Shown here: positions 41,884 through 51,178 of the stretch, in pieces
Layout: each line of letters starts with the position of its first letter
How positions within the stretch are numbered: position 1 is the stretch's first letter
Assembly: GCF_002813755.1 (NCBI RefSeq)
Contig: NZ_CP018061.1
Coordinates: 2,098,001-2,162,000 of the forward strand
Direction of reading: 5' to 3'
DNA length: 64,000 nt
Source: Enterococcus mundtii
GTDB taxonomy: Bacteria; Bacillota; Bacilli; Lactobacillales; Enterococcaceae
Translations under genes and position numbers: made by a program
Notes under the pieces: model-generated
Told to the model about the DNA's origin: nothing
Seen by the model: the letters and a program-made list of their open reading frames with translations, nothing else
Database searches by the model: none

Positions 41884-42785
41884 ATGAAAAAAATGCGAAT
41901 TATTATTTTTTTATGTATAATCGGGATCATTGCCCTTTTCAAATTTGGTCTTAGCAATCAAGAAACAAATGCGAGACAACAGACAAGTAACAGTGTCTCT
42001 AGCATCATACCAACCACTGATTCTTCTTCAGAGACCTCATAAAAATCGGAAAAGAAGATGCCACATTGTATGCAGATTCGTCATTAAGTGAACCGCTTAT
42101 TTCCGTCAATGCTGGTGAACTGGCTACGCTTCTTTCAACTACAGCCAACGCCTACAAAATTACCACGAATGATGGTGAAACGGGCTATTTATCACTTACG
42201 GACGGCTCATCACTGACTCGCTCGACACAAGAGCTACCGAGTGACCTATCAGAAGCGGTGATCGTATTAGATCCTGGACACGGAGGCGACGATACAGGCG
42301 CGCTTAGCACAGATGGACATACAGAAGAAAAAACAGTGACACTCGCTGCCGCAAAACAGTTACAAACGAGTTTAGAAGCCGCTGGCGCAACGGTTTATTT
42401 GACACATGAAACAGATGACTACATTTCTTTAGATGACATCTGTTCATTTAGCGAAGAAAAAGCCGCTGACCTTTTTATCAGCTTACATGCTGATTCGACT
42501 GAATCGCCCAATGAAGCAACTGGTACCACCACTTATTATTATTACAATAGAGACCAACGTCTAGCGGAAACTGTTTCTGATGAACTGGCGGATCTGCCCA
42601 TTACATCTCGTGGAACTGCTACAGGGAACTATCAGGTGTTAAGAGAAAACCTTCAGCCATCCCTCTTGATCGAAATGGGCTATATGAATAATGACGAAGA
42701 TTTAGCTACATTGGCTACCGTTAACTATCAACAACAGTTGGCGCAATCGATCACACAAGCGCTACTCACTTATTTCAATCAGTAA
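41884..42785 (+). pseudogene. N-acetylmuramoyl-L-alanine amidase, frameshifted
   Basis: The proper start at 41884 has GAGGTG six bases upstream and encodes a membrane anchor (MKKMRIIIFLCIIGIIALFK), but the frame stops at TAA 42040-42042 after 52 codons. One frame over, the sequence continues directly with an SH3-like domain (KEDATLYADSSLSEP) and a complete zinc amidase_3 domain: VLDPGHGGDDTG, TEEKTVTLAA, ISLHADST, LLIEMGYMNND. One missing A in TCATA (TCA ATA) at about 42039 would restore a ~300-residue protein. So this is a recent lesion or sequencing error. The downstream frame alone (from TTG 42066) has no anchor. Confidence 0.8.
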
Positions 42786-42800
42786 TTCTTTTCTAAACGC

Positions 42801-42848
42801 AAGAACCTCGTTAGGTATTGATGTTTCATCAAGCCCAACGAGGTTCTT
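42801..42848. terminator. terminator hairpin after the amidase gene
   Basis: AAGAACCTCGTTAGG pairs with CCCAACGAGGTTCTT around an 18-base loop. T-runs are short. Lies between convergent amidase and chitinase genes. Confidence 0.65.
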
Positions 42849-42912
42849 CAATTTCATCAGCAACCAGTTGTCAGTAAATGGTCACCCCTGAATCTGTTTA
42901 TATTTAAACGAT

Positions 42913-45195
42913 CTAATTGATCAATTCCCATGGTCCCCATTGTTGAGTTCCAGGTTCATCGCCTTGTGTCCACCATTTTGCCTGATACGTATTGCCTAGA
43001 TGAGTGACTCTATCTCCCATAAGATAGACTGTTCCTGAACCCCATGCCGCATATCCAGGCACACTGTCTTCCAAGGTTTGAACGATCACTGATTGACTAG
43101 CAGCCGAAACATTGCTTGACGCATCGAATGCTTTGACAGTATACGTATACTCTGTATCAGGTGTTAATCCCGTATCTGTAAATGTTGGTGTTCTTGGTTG
43201 TCCGACTAATTGTCCATCACGGTAAACATAGTAACCTGCTACTCGCTGATTATCGGTCGAAGCCATCCAGTTCAATGTCACTTCTGTTGCAGTGATCGTT
43301 GTCGCTGCAACATTTGTTGGAATCGACGGTGCCTCAACATCTGATGGGTCTGGCTCTTCTGTACCAAAGATCACTTGGTGATTGATTTCAATGCCTTCAG
43401 TCCCAATTCGTTGACTTAAAGTGATCGTATCAATATGATCAACCAAAACCTGTGACGTATCAGATTGTAATCGGAAATCATAAGAATCCCCAGGCGCAAT
43501 CTCTCTGCCATCATAAACGGAAGATAGATCAACTGTCACTGTGCCATTATCCATAGAAACAGTTCCAGCTTTATAGTTTCCTGCACTTAATGTTTCATTG
43601 CTATTCAAGTCGATCGTAAATTTAGGCAACTTGACTGTTTTCTGTGCAGCCTCAACAGCGCTTAATACAGTAGATGATTCTGTCAATGTTTCATTATTTG
43701 TAACTGTGATTTCGTACCCGCTTACATTATTCTCTGTATAAGGGGTGATATCCACAGAGATGTCTAATGGTGTACTAACGATTTCGTGCTGTGGTAATGG
43801 TGTATTCCCAAATAAGCCTTCTTTGATCGCGTTCGTCAATTCGTCACGTTTTGTACTTGTCGTTTCCTTGTCTTGTGATTGCATCCAAGAAATCATACCG
43901 CCTAATTGTTCTTCCTGTACATATTGTGTTTTATAACCGATCGAGCGTACGTTATCAAAACTGAAAAATTCGCCAGTTTCTGTACTATACATGTAAGGGG
44001 CCTTCGCTACATCATCCCAGTATTCAGTCAATCTACTCGTTGCACTGATCAAATCTGGAATATTTCGATAAGGCCAGACACCACCGGCTCTACCACCATC
44101 CCCTACAACTAATGGACTTTTGTTTTTTGCCCCGTATGTTGCCGATAGGTCAGCATTTCGATTACTCTGTTCAGCCGTTTGGAACAATCCCGGTAGTAAC
44201 GGATTATTGCCTTCTGCTACTTCATGCCAACCACGAGTATAAAAAGCTGCCCCAATCACGATTTTTTCAGCTGGCGCACCTTCATTCCTTAAAAACTGAA
44301 CCGTTTGATCTACCGAAAGTCCTTGGTCATAATTAGGATCAGCAGGATTCCCATAAAGCGCTGTATGATGTCCACTGCGGTCTCCCCAACCACCGTTCAT
44401 ATCATAGGTCATGATATTTGCAAAATCAACAACTTCAAATAAACCATCAATGTCTATCCCTGAAGATAATTTACTTTGAGATGCAGGCAGCGCAACTGAT
44501 AATTCATAGGTCTTGCCTAGTTCTTCGCCTTGTTCATCAATCGACTCACGAATCTCATTTAGCAAAATGATATAGTTTTCTTTATCTTCAGGTACTGCAT
44601 ATGGCGTTCCTTCATCATTGACATTATCTACCAAGTCAGGTTGTCGAACATCTGCAGGATACTCCCAATCGACATCAACAAAATCCATATTCGTATATTT
44701 GATGAATCGGGTGACGTTTTCCACTAGATTTTGTCGTTTCACTGGATCAGCCGCTACTTCAGAAAAATCACCTGATTTAGACCAGCCCCCCAAAGAGACC
44801 CCAATTTTCATATTGGGATTTTTCCCACGTAGATCTTGGATCGCATTCAAGATACCCGAGCTTGCTGAATTCCATTGAACCCCTGTTTGTCCTACAGGCG
44901 CACCAACAGCAGCATCCGTATCTGTAAATTCTAAATCGCCATTACTATCAAAATCTAAAAAGGCAAAATTCAAATGAGTGATTTGATCAGCTGGAATATC
45001 TTTAGGATAGAAATTTCCTTCTCCACCCCAAATCGACCAATCGCCATAGTACATGACATTGCGATAAGGCGCGACCTGAGTTTCCCGCACCTCTTCAGCA
45101 TGAACCTCTGGTGACTCATTAAATGCTGGTAAAGTCATTGAAACAATCGAAGAAAATAACAAAGCAACTAAACTAATACTCTTAATTCTTTTCAT
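42913..45195 (-). CDS. secreted GH18 chitinase (shorter paralogue)
   Basis: A 760-residue secreted chitinase. Order: signal peptide (MKRIKSISLVALLFSSIVSMTLPAF), GH18 catalytic domain (residues about 44-440) with the DxxDxDxE motif at 171-178 (FVDVDWEYPAD, catalytic Glu178), a beta-rich linker domain, one fibronectin type III domain (TNVAATTITATEVTLNW ... VIVQTLED) and a C-terminal chitin-binding CBM5/12 (YQAKWWTQGDEPG). It should hydrolyse chitin or GlcNAc polymers outside the cell. It is a paralogue of the next gene; promoter and cre lie upstream. Confidence 0.93.
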   Translation of the reverse strand: MKRIKSISLVALLFSSIVSMTLPAFNESPEVHAEEVRETQVAPYRNVMYYGDWSIWGGEGNFYPKDIPADQITHLNFAFLDFDSNGDLEFTDTDAAVGAPVGQTGVQWNSASSGILNAIQDLRGKNPNMKIGVSLGGWSKSGDFSEVAADPVKRQNLVENVTRFIKYTNMDFVDVDWEYPADVRQPDLVDNVNDEGTPYAVPEDKENYIILLNEIRESIDEQGEELGKTYELSVALPASQSKLSSGIDIDGLFEVVDFANIMTYDMNGGWGDRSGHHTALYGNPADPNYDQGLSVDQTVQFLRNEGAPAEKIVIGAAFYTRGWHEVAEGNNPLLPGLFQTAEQSNRNADLSATYGAKNKSPLVVGDGGRAGGVWPYRNIPDLISATSRLTEYWDDVAKAPYMYSTETGEFFSFDNVRSIGYKTQYVQEEQLGGMISWMQSQDKETTSTKRDELTNAIKEGLFGNTPLPQHEIVSTPLDISVDITPYTENNVSGYEITVTNNETLTESSTVLSAVEAAQKTVKLPKFTIDLNSNETLSAGNYKAGTVSMDNGTVTVDLSSVYDGREIAPGDSYDFRLQSDTSQVLVDHIDTITLSQRIGTEGIEINHQVIFGTEEPDPSDVEAPSIPTNVAATTITATEVTLNWMASTDNQRVAGYYVYRDGQLVGQPRTPTFTDTGLTPDTEYTYTVKAFDASSNVSAASQSVIVQTLEDSVPGYAAWGSGTVYLMGDRVTHLGNTYQAKWWTQGDEPGTQQWGPWELIN

Positions 45196-45334
45196 ATCAA
45201 TCTCATCTCCTTTTTTTTATCAGTTTATTTACGGAAAAACAAGCGCGTCCAAATCACAGGTTAAAAAGTTATTTTATCACTCCTCTAAAATTAGAAATCA
45301 ACTAAAATTCAATTAGAAACGTCTTGCAAATATG

Positions 45335-45363
45335 AATTTAACATTTATTTATTTTTAATGCAA
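45335..45363 (-). promoter_or_regulatory. promoter of the shorter chitinase gene
   Basis: TTGCAT (45358-45363), 17 bases, extended -10 TGTTAAATT with TAAATT at 45335-45340 on the minus strand. The leader to the ATG is about 130 bases. Confidence 0.65.
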
Positions 45364-45368
45364 ATAAT

Positions 45369-45382
45369 TGGAACCGATTACA
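45369..45382 (-). promoter_or_regulatory. candidate cre site upstream of the chitinase promoter
   Basis: TGTAATCGGTTCCA on the minus strand matches the catabolite-responsive element TGWAANCGNTNWCA at 13 of 14 positions and lies just upstream of the -35. Confidence 0.6.
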
Positions 45383-45498
45383 CCTATCGCTTTTCAAGTT
45401 ATTTTTAAGCCATATGATTTTGTTTATTTTTTAACTAACATGTTTTTTTCGGTAAATTCGAGTAAATAAGATAAATAACAACGACAGAATAACATTAT

Positions 45499-45535
45499 AA
45501 AAAAAGAACAAGGCAAGCTGCCCTGTTCTTTTTTA
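45499..45535 (-). terminator. intrinsic terminator after the longer chitinase gene
   Basis: AAAAGAACAAGGCA pairs with TGCCCTGTTCTTTT, T-run on the minus strand, seven bases after the stop codon. Shows the two chitinases are separate transcription units. Confidence 0.85.
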
Positions 45536-45541
45536 TCTAAA

Positions 45542-48130
45542 TTAACCAATTAATTCCCAAGGACCCCATTGTTCAGTTCCTGGCTCATCACCTTGTGTCC
45601 ACCATTTCGCACGATAAGTATTTCCTTTATGAGTTACTACATCACCTAAATCATAGACTTTGTTAGCATCCCATTCGCCTTCAGCTGGAGGAGTTGTTTC
45701 TTCTAAAGTTGTGACAACTAATGCTTTGCTTTCTTCTGAAACATTTCCTGCTGCATCAAATGCTTTTACTGTATATGAGTATTCCGTATTCGGTGTTAAC
45801 CCAGCATCAGCAAATGAAGTTGTTGCTGATTGACCAACTTGTTTGCCATCACGGAAAACATAGTATCCTGCGACTGCAACATTGTCAGTTGAACGAGTCC
45901 AAGACAATGATACATTTTTCTCACCGATCGTTGAAGCTTTCAAGTCTAATGGAATTGAAGGTGCTTCTGTATCTACTGGTGCTTTTTCTAACGTTTTAAC
46001 AACTAATGCTTTACTTTCTTCTGAAACATTTCCCGCACGGTCAAATGCTTTTACTGTATATGAATATTCTGTATCTGCAGTTAAATCAGCGTCAGTAAAT
46101 GAAGTTGTTGCTGATTGACCAACTTGTTTGCCATCACGGAAAACGTAGTATCCTGCGACCCCTTTGTCGTCAGTTGATTTTGTCCATGATAGAGAAACGT
46201 TTGTTTCACCGATTGTTGAAGCTGTAAGTCCTGTTGGTACTGAAGGTGCTTCTGTATCAGGTGTTCCTGGTTCAGTCGTTGAACCTTCACCAAAAATCAC
46301 TTGTTTATTGATTTCGATACCTTCGTCCCCAATTCTCTGGCTTAATGTGATTGAGTCGATATTGTCAACAGCGACATCTGCTTCAGCAGCATTTGAACTC
46401 AATCTGAACTCATAAGATGCACCTGGTGCGATTTCTTTGCCATCATATACAGAAGACAAATCAACGATTGCAGCGCCATCAACATTTGTTACAGTACCTG
46501 CTTTGTAATCGCCAGCGCCAAGTTTTTCATTTGTCGCCATTGGAATCACTAGTTTAGGTAATTTGATTGTTTCTTGTGAAAATTCAACTAATTTCAATAC
46601 AGAAGAAGTTTCTTCCATTTTTTCATTGTTGGTAATTTTTACGTCGTAACCACTAACGCCATATTGAGTATAAGTTGAGATCTCAACATCCACATTCAAT
46701 GGTGTACTCTTGATTTCAAATTCTGGAAGTTTCTCACTACCTAACAATCCTTCTTTGATTGCATTGGTCAACTCATCACGTTTTGTACCAGTTGTTTCTT
46801 TGTCTTGTGATTGTTGCCATGAAATGATTCCACCAAGTTGGTTTTCTTTTACATATTCAGCTTTATAAGTCACTGATTTTTCATTTTCGTAAGTAAAGAA
46901 TTCACCAGTTGTTTCACTGTACATAAATGGTGCTTTCGCTACGTCATCCCAATACTCTTTCAATCCAGATGTATCACCAAGTAACGTTTCAATATCACGG
47001 TATGGCCATACACCACTAGCACGTCCACCGTCACCTACTTTTAATGGATTTTTATTTTTCGCTCCATAACTTGGTGTTTGATCGGCATCTTGACTTGATA
47101 ATTCTGCTTTTTGGAATAATCCCGGTGCCTCTTCATTATCCCCTTTTGCCACTTCGTTCCATCCACGAGTATAGAATGCTGCCCCAATAACGATTTTTTC
47201 TGACGCCGCACCTTTCTCACGTAGGTATTCTACTGTTTGATCTACTGAGAAGCCTTCATCATAATTAGGATCAGCCGGATTTCCGTAAAGTGCTGAATGG
47301 TGACCACTTGTATCTGACCATGCGCCAGTTAAATCATACGTCATGATGTTTGCGAAATCGACAACATCAAATAGTCGTTTCACGTCGATACCTGAATCTA
47401 ATTTACCTTGAGCTGCTGGCAATGCAACAGATAGTTCATATGTTTTCCCTAATTCTTCGCCTTGTTTATCAATTGTTTCGCGAATTTCATCTAATAATTT
47501 TATGTAATTTTCTTTATCTTCAGGTTTTGCATTTGGTGTTCCTTCGTCATTTACGTTATCCACTAGATCTGGTTGACGTACATCTGCCGGGAATTCCCAG
47601 TCAACATCGACAAAGTCCATATTTGTGTATTTAATGAATTTTGCTACATTATCTACAAGGTTCTTACGTTTCGTAGGGTTTGCTGCTACTTCAGAGAAAT
47701 CTCCTGATTTAGACCAACCACCTAATGAAACACCAATTTTCATGTTTGGATTTTTTCCACGTAAATCTTGAATCGCATTTAAGATACCAGAACTAGCAGA
47801 GTTCCATTGTACGCCCGGTAATCCTACAGGAGCGCCTGTCGCTGCGTCTGCATCAGTAAAGACTAGTTCGCCATCACTATCAAAATCTAAAAAGGCAAAA
47901 TTCAAGTGAGTCAATTGATCTGCTGGGATATCTTTTGGATAAAAGTTACCTTCGCCGCCCCAAATCGACCAGTCACCATAGTACATTACGTTTCTATAAG
48001 TTGCTTGTTGTTCTGTTTGTTGGATTTCTTCTGCATTGACGATAGACAATTCCCCAATTGTCGGAAGCGTCGTTGAGACAACAGAAGAAAATAACATTGC
48101 TGCCAACCCAATTTTTTTAACACTTTTCAT
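45542..48130 (-). CDS. secreted GH18 chitinase (longer paralogue)
   Basis: An 862-residue secreted chitinase with signal peptide (MKSVKKIGLAAMLFSSVVST), GH18 catalytic domain (residues about 45-440; FVDVDWEFPAD, catalytic Glu179), a linker domain, two nearly identical fibronectin type III domains (625-719 and 720-815) and a CBM5/12 (816-862, YRAKWWTQGDEPG). Start at 48130 has GGGGAG eight bases upstream; a start ten codons earlier lacks one. Very similar to the shorter paralogue downstream, from which it differs by the extra FnIII domain and the linker. Confidence 0.93.
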   Translation of the reverse strand: MKSVKKIGLAAMLFSSVVSTTLPTIGELSIVNAEEIQQTEQQATYRNVMYYGDWSIWGGEGNFYPKDIPADQLTHLNFAFLDFDSDGELVFTDADAATGAPVGLPGVQWNSASSGILNAIQDLRGKNPNMKIGVSLGGWSKSGDFSEVAANPTKRKNLVDNVAKFIKYTNMDFVDVDWEFPADVRQPDLVDNVNDEGTPNAKPEDKENYIKLLDEIRETIDKQGEELGKTYELSVALPAAQGKLDSGIDVKRLFDVVDFANIMTYDLTGAWSDTSGHHSALYGNPADPNYDEGFSVDQTVEYLREKGAASEKIVIGAAFYTRGWNEVAKGDNEEAPGLFQKAELSSQDADQTPSYGAKNKNPLKVGDGGRASGVWPYRDIETLLGDTSGLKEYWDDVAKAPFMYSETTGEFFTYENEKSVTYKAEYVKENQLGGIISWQQSQDKETTGTKRDELTNAIKEGLLGSEKLPEFEIKSTPLNVDVEISTYTQYGVSGYDVKITNNEKMEETSSVLKLVEFSQETIKLPKLVIPMATNEKLGAGDYKAGTVTNVDGAAIVDLSSVYDGKEIAPGASYEFRLSSNAAEADVAVDNIDSITLSQRIGDEGIEINKQVIFGEGSTTEPGTPDTEAPSVPTGLTASTIGETNVSLSWTKSTDDKGVAGYYVFRDGKQVGQSATTSFTDADLTADTEYSYTVKAFDRAGNVSEESKALVVKTLEKAPVDTEAPSIPLDLKASTIGEKNVSLSWTRSTDNVAVAGYYVFRDGKQVGQSATTSFADAGLTPNTEYSYTVKAFDAAGNVSEESKALVVTTLEETTPPAEGEWDANKVYDLGDVVTHKGNTYRAKWWTQGDEPGTEQWGPWELIG
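45686..45973 (-). repeat. FnIII repeat 2 of the longer chitinase
   Basis: Codes for residues 720-815, directly after repeat 1; differences are clustered in the first half of the domain (PLDLKASTIGEKN, RSTDNVAV). Confidence 0.85.
45974..46258 (-). repeat. FnIII repeat 1 of the longer chitinase
   Basis: Codes for residues 625-719. It is close to the next repeat in DNA as well as in protein sequence (YYVFRDGKQVGQSATTSF is identical), so the duplication is recent or kept alike by conversion. Confidence 0.85.
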
Positions 48131-48271
48131 TTTTAATTCTCCCCTTTTTACACTATTCACTTTTCAAAAAACAATTATGTAACACAATTAACACGAAAAT
48201 ATGTTATTCATTCCCCCTCTATTTCTCTAAAATAGTGAGTTAAACTCAGTGAAGCTTTTGTTGCTAACAGA

Positions 48272-48300
48272 ATATTATCACCTGAAAATGGCTTTTTCAA
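48272..48300 (-). promoter_or_regulatory. promoter of the longer chitinase gene
   Basis: TTGAAA (48295-48300), 17 bases, extended -10 TGATAATAT (TAATAT at 48272-48277) on the minus strand. A weak cre-like sequence (about 11 of 14) overlaps the -35. The leader is about 135 bases. Confidence 0.7.
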
Positions 48301-48554
48301 CCGTTTTCCTAAAATTATTTAAAAAACAAATTAAATCACCTTGGTTATTTAACTAATTTATAATCGTTATTATTAAAAATCTTTATATCACTTGCTTTTC
48401 ACCTCTTTTTCTCAATTGCCTGAAAAATTAAATATCCCTCATTATTTTAATTAAAAAATAACAATCCAAGAAAATATAATAACAAAAAAGTGTAGAGGAC
48501 AAGAAATTAAATTCATTTTTGTTTCTAATCTTAAAAATCAAATAAACGATGTTC
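48301..48554. other. AT-rich intergenic stretch
   Basis: About 250 bases of very AT-rich DNA between the chitinase promoter and the hairpin repeat copy C. No ORF or RNA gene recognised. Confidence 0.5.
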
Positions 48555-48654
48555 CAGAAGTAACTCCTTCATAAAAAGCCGAGAAACCCAAAATTTGAAA
48601 AACAATTTTTGGGTTTCTCGGCTTATTTCTCGGAGCTGGACACTTCTGCCACCA
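48555..48654 (+). repeat. dispersed hairpin repeat, copy C
   Basis: GCCGAGAAACCC / GGGTTTCTCGGC around AAAATTTGAAAAACAATTTT, outer flanks AACTCCTTCATAAAA and TTATTTCTCGGAGCTGG. It abuts the stop codon of the TetR gene (48661), of which it may be the terminator. Confidence 0.75.
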
Positions 48655-48660
48655 CCGCAT

Positions 48661-49236
48661 TTAATCAGCTACCACCCCATGAAGGTATAAATCGATCAGT
48701 CGTTCCACACTAAATGGGTTTTCAAGTGAATTAGAAGATTCGGTGATATATGGTGCTAATAGAAGAAAAAAGTGCTTTGCAGCCATTTCTGTCGTAACAT
48801 GAGCGCGCATCAAAGATTGATTTGTCGAAAAAATCACTTCAAATGGTTCACGATAACTTTTTTTCCACAAGGTAAAAAGATGATTTCGTGTCTCGGCAGA
48901 AAGGTTTGATTTTAAATCATGATGCATCATAAATAGGTCTAAAAGATGGGTATCGATCAGATACTTCGTCATTTTAGTCAAAGATTGTTTAAAATCAAGT
49001 TTGTTCTCTTCTAAGATTGCTCTTAAGTCTGTCCCTACAGTACTCAAATGCTCTTCTAAGACTGCACAATATAACTTTTCTTTATCGCTAAAGTAATGAT
49101 AAAGATTTGGTTGCGTGATTCCAGCATTTTTAGCAATCTCACGTGTTGACGTTCCTTGATAACCTTTTGACATAAACAAACGATTGGCTTCTTTTAAAAT
49201 TTTCTCTTGTGTATCCTTATTGTATCGATGGACCAA
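48661..49236 (-). CDS. TetR family repressor
   Basis: 191 residues, N-terminal HTH of the TetR type (KGYQGTSTREIAKNAGITQPNLYHYFSDKEKLY, residues about 18-50) and a ligand-binding C-terminal domain. The start is TTG at 49236 with GAGGGTG upstream. It is the last gene of the permease-ATPase-TetR cluster and probably binds the two palindromes at 51027-51061 in front of the cluster, so it controls its own operon. Confidence 0.9.
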   Translation of the reverse strand: MVHRYNKDTQEKILKEANRLFMSKGYQGTSTREIAKNAGITQPNLYHYFSDKEKLYCAVLEEHLSTVGTDLRAILEENKLDFKQSLTKMTKYLIDTHLLDLFMMHHDLKSNLSAETRNHLFTLWKKSYREPFEVIFSTNQSLMRAHVTTEMAAKHFFLLLAPYITESSNSLENPFSVERLIDLYLHGVVAD

Positions 49237-49253
49237 CTTTTACACCCTCTGAC

Positions 49254-49922
49254 TTATTTTTTTTCCCGGAAGACACCATCTTCTATCATAAATACTTTAT
49301 CACATCTGTCAATAAGTCGGGTATCATGAGTGACCATTATGATTGCTTTATTTTTTTCCTTGGATTCTTTCGCTAAAATATCTACGACTTCTACTGCTTT
49401 TTCTGAATCCAAACTAGCTGTTGGCTCATCTGCCAAAATAATCGAAGGATCGTTATATAGCGCTCGAGCAATTGCCACTCTTTGTCGTTCCCCACCCGAA
49501 AGATCTTCTGGATACTTATTAAGGAGTTTATCCACACCAAGTTGTTGGAATAATTCTTTCGCCTCCTCTTGTCGATTTTCATGCTTGATCTTATCGACCA
49601 ATACTAATTGTTTTTTGACGGTCAAAAATGGAACTAGATTGGAAGCTTGAAGAATAAATCCAATTTCCTTGAACCGTAATTTTACTCGTTTTTTCTCCGG
49701 TTGTTCACTAAAATCTTCTCCATTGATTTTGACAGTTCCTTTATTTGGTGTCTGTAAACCGCCTGCAATCGTTAAGAAGGTACTCTTTCCAGAACCAGAT
49801 GGTCCAATGATTGCGACAAACTCCCCTTTATCAACACTGACATTTGTTTTTTTCAATGCTTGAACGGTTTGATCACCATCTTTAAAACTTTTTTCAACAT
49901 CTATAAATTCAATTGCTTTCAT
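49254..49922 (-). CDS. ABC exporter ATPase (MacB/LolD type)
   Basis: 222-residue ATPase: Walker A IIGPSGSGKSTFLTIAGG, signature LSGGERQRVAIARAL, Walker B IILADEPTASLD, H-loop MVTHDTRL. This is the LolD/MacB family that works with FtsX-like permeases and not with channel-type permeases. It lies 15 bases downstream of the permease gene. Substrate unknown; antimicrobial or lipid-related export is typical. Confidence 0.93.
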   Translation of the reverse strand: MKAIEFIDVEKSFKDGDQTVQALKKTNVSVDKGEFVAIIGPSGSGKSTFLTIAGGLQTPNKGTVKINGEDFSEQPEKKRVKLRFKEIGFILQASNLVPFLTVKKQLVLVDKIKHENRQEEAKELFQQLGVDKLLNKYPEDLSGGERQRVAIARALYNDPSIILADEPTASLDSEKAVEVVDILAKESKEKNKAIIMVTHDTRLIDRCDKVFMIEDGVFREKK

Positions 49923-49937
49923 TTCCCATTCTCCTTT

Positions 49938-51008
49938 CTATCCGATTGCTTTTAATGGATCAATTTTTACGATCGTTCTAACAGAGAAGAGAGCCCCTAA
50001 AATAGCAACGATCAACATCATCACACTAATCACACCGAAAAACAACCAGTTACTTTGGAACGGGACAGCATCTGGTAGAACAAGTGAAGTAACGAATGTT
50101 CCAAACAATCCAAGAGCAACACCGAAAAATGAAAGTAAGAACGTTTGTGCAACTACTGAACGTGCAATAAATCCACCAGTCACTCCTTGGGCTTTCAGTA
50201 CACCAAAAATATTGATTTTTTGCATAGTCAATACATAGATGAAAATACCGATCACGATCGCTGCAATTACGATCAAGAAGCCAATCATGAAACCAAATGT
50301 CAATACTTGTGCATTGTATCCTGGTAGTTCATTGATGAATGTCGAAATACTGATTTTCTCTAAATCATCCGGTAAACTCTCCACATCTCCTCGCACGACC
50401 ACTGCATTGATACGAGCGTTATCAGTTGCGTCCTGTTTCTCAAACCGTATCTCTTGGTACGCATTGATCGTTGTATAAACGACAGGAGAGACATTGAATT
50501 TGGCATTCTCCGTAAATCCAGTCAATTTAAATGTCTTGTCACTTCCTGATAATTTGATCGTATCTCCAATGTCCAAGCCATATTCTTCTTTTAAACTGAT
50601 ATCACCGACTGCTTCATCGTTTGACTGGAATTCTTCTCCTTCCACGATATTCGGCATGATGAATTGGTTTTGATCGATTCCAAAAAAACTAACATTGACT
50701 TTATCAGCATCTGGACGATCTGGACTCGTGACTACTCCAGGTGTTTGAGCTAAATAAGCTACTTGATCACCTTTCACTTCTTCTGCCATCTTTTTCGTGA
50801 TCATCGACATCCCTAAGTTTGTATTGGCGTCTTTTGATAAAACAATGGTATCTGCCTCCCATTTATCTACAGCAGTTCGATTGTCTTGTGCCAACCCATA
50901 GGCTAATCCTGTCAAAAAAAAGACAAGGTACGCAATTAGAAACATGACGCCTGTCACTAAGGCATAGCGTAATTTTGAATGAATGATTTCATTTAATGCT
51001 AAAAACAT
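49938..51008 (-). CDS. ABC exporter permease (FtsX-like)
   Basis: 356 residues with the FtsX/MacB layout: N-terminal helix (LRYALVTGVMFLIAYLVFFLTGLAYG), a large extracytoplasmic domain (about residues 35-230), then three helices near the C-terminus (GFMIGFLIVIAAIVIGIFIYVLTM and two more) and the VKIDPLKAIG end typical of the family. RBS AGGGGGAAT. Works with the ATPase immediately downstream. Confidence 0.9.
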   Translation of the reverse strand: MFLALNEIIHSKLRYALVTGVMFLIAYLVFFLTGLAYGLAQDNRTAVDKWEADTIVLSKDANTNLGMSMITKKMAEEVKGDQVAYLAQTPGVVTSPDRPDADKVNVSFFGIDQNQFIMPNIVEGEEFQSNDEAVGDISLKEEYGLDIGDTIKLSGSDKTFKLTGFTENAKFNVSPVVYTTINAYQEIRFEKQDATDNARINAVVVRGDVESLPDDLEKISISTFINELPGYNAQVLTFGFMIGFLIVIAAIVIGIFIYVLTMQKINIFGVLKAQGVTGGFIARSVVAQTFLLSFFGVALGLFGTFVTSLVLPDAVPFQSNWLFFGVISVMMLIVAILGALFSVRTIVKIDPLKAIG

Positions 51009-51026
51009 AAAATTCCCCCTAAAAAT

Positions 51027-51061
51027 TTATCAACTGATAAATATATCTTATCACTTGATAA
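51027..51061. promoter_or_regulatory. twin palindromic operator, TetR type
   Basis: Two near-identical palindromes, TTATCAACTGATAA (51027-51040) and TTATCACTTGATAA (51048-51061), 21 bases apart, i.e. two helical turns. They overlap the likely promoter of the permease gene (TATATT -10 between them). Expected to bind the TetR protein of the cluster. Confidence 0.75.
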
Positions 51062-51178
51062 ATTTTCAGAGGAATAATCTGCTCAGAATAATCAATAAAA
51101 GAGAAAACAATTGAGTTGATCACATTCAATAAGGAATATTTCAATCGTTTGTTTACATATTCCACCAAAAAAGTAAGA

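Noticed and set aside
42030..42045. Programmed -1 frameshift in the amidase gene
   Set aside because: There is no slippery heptamer (X XXY YYZ) and no obvious stimulatory structure; one lost A explains it more simply.
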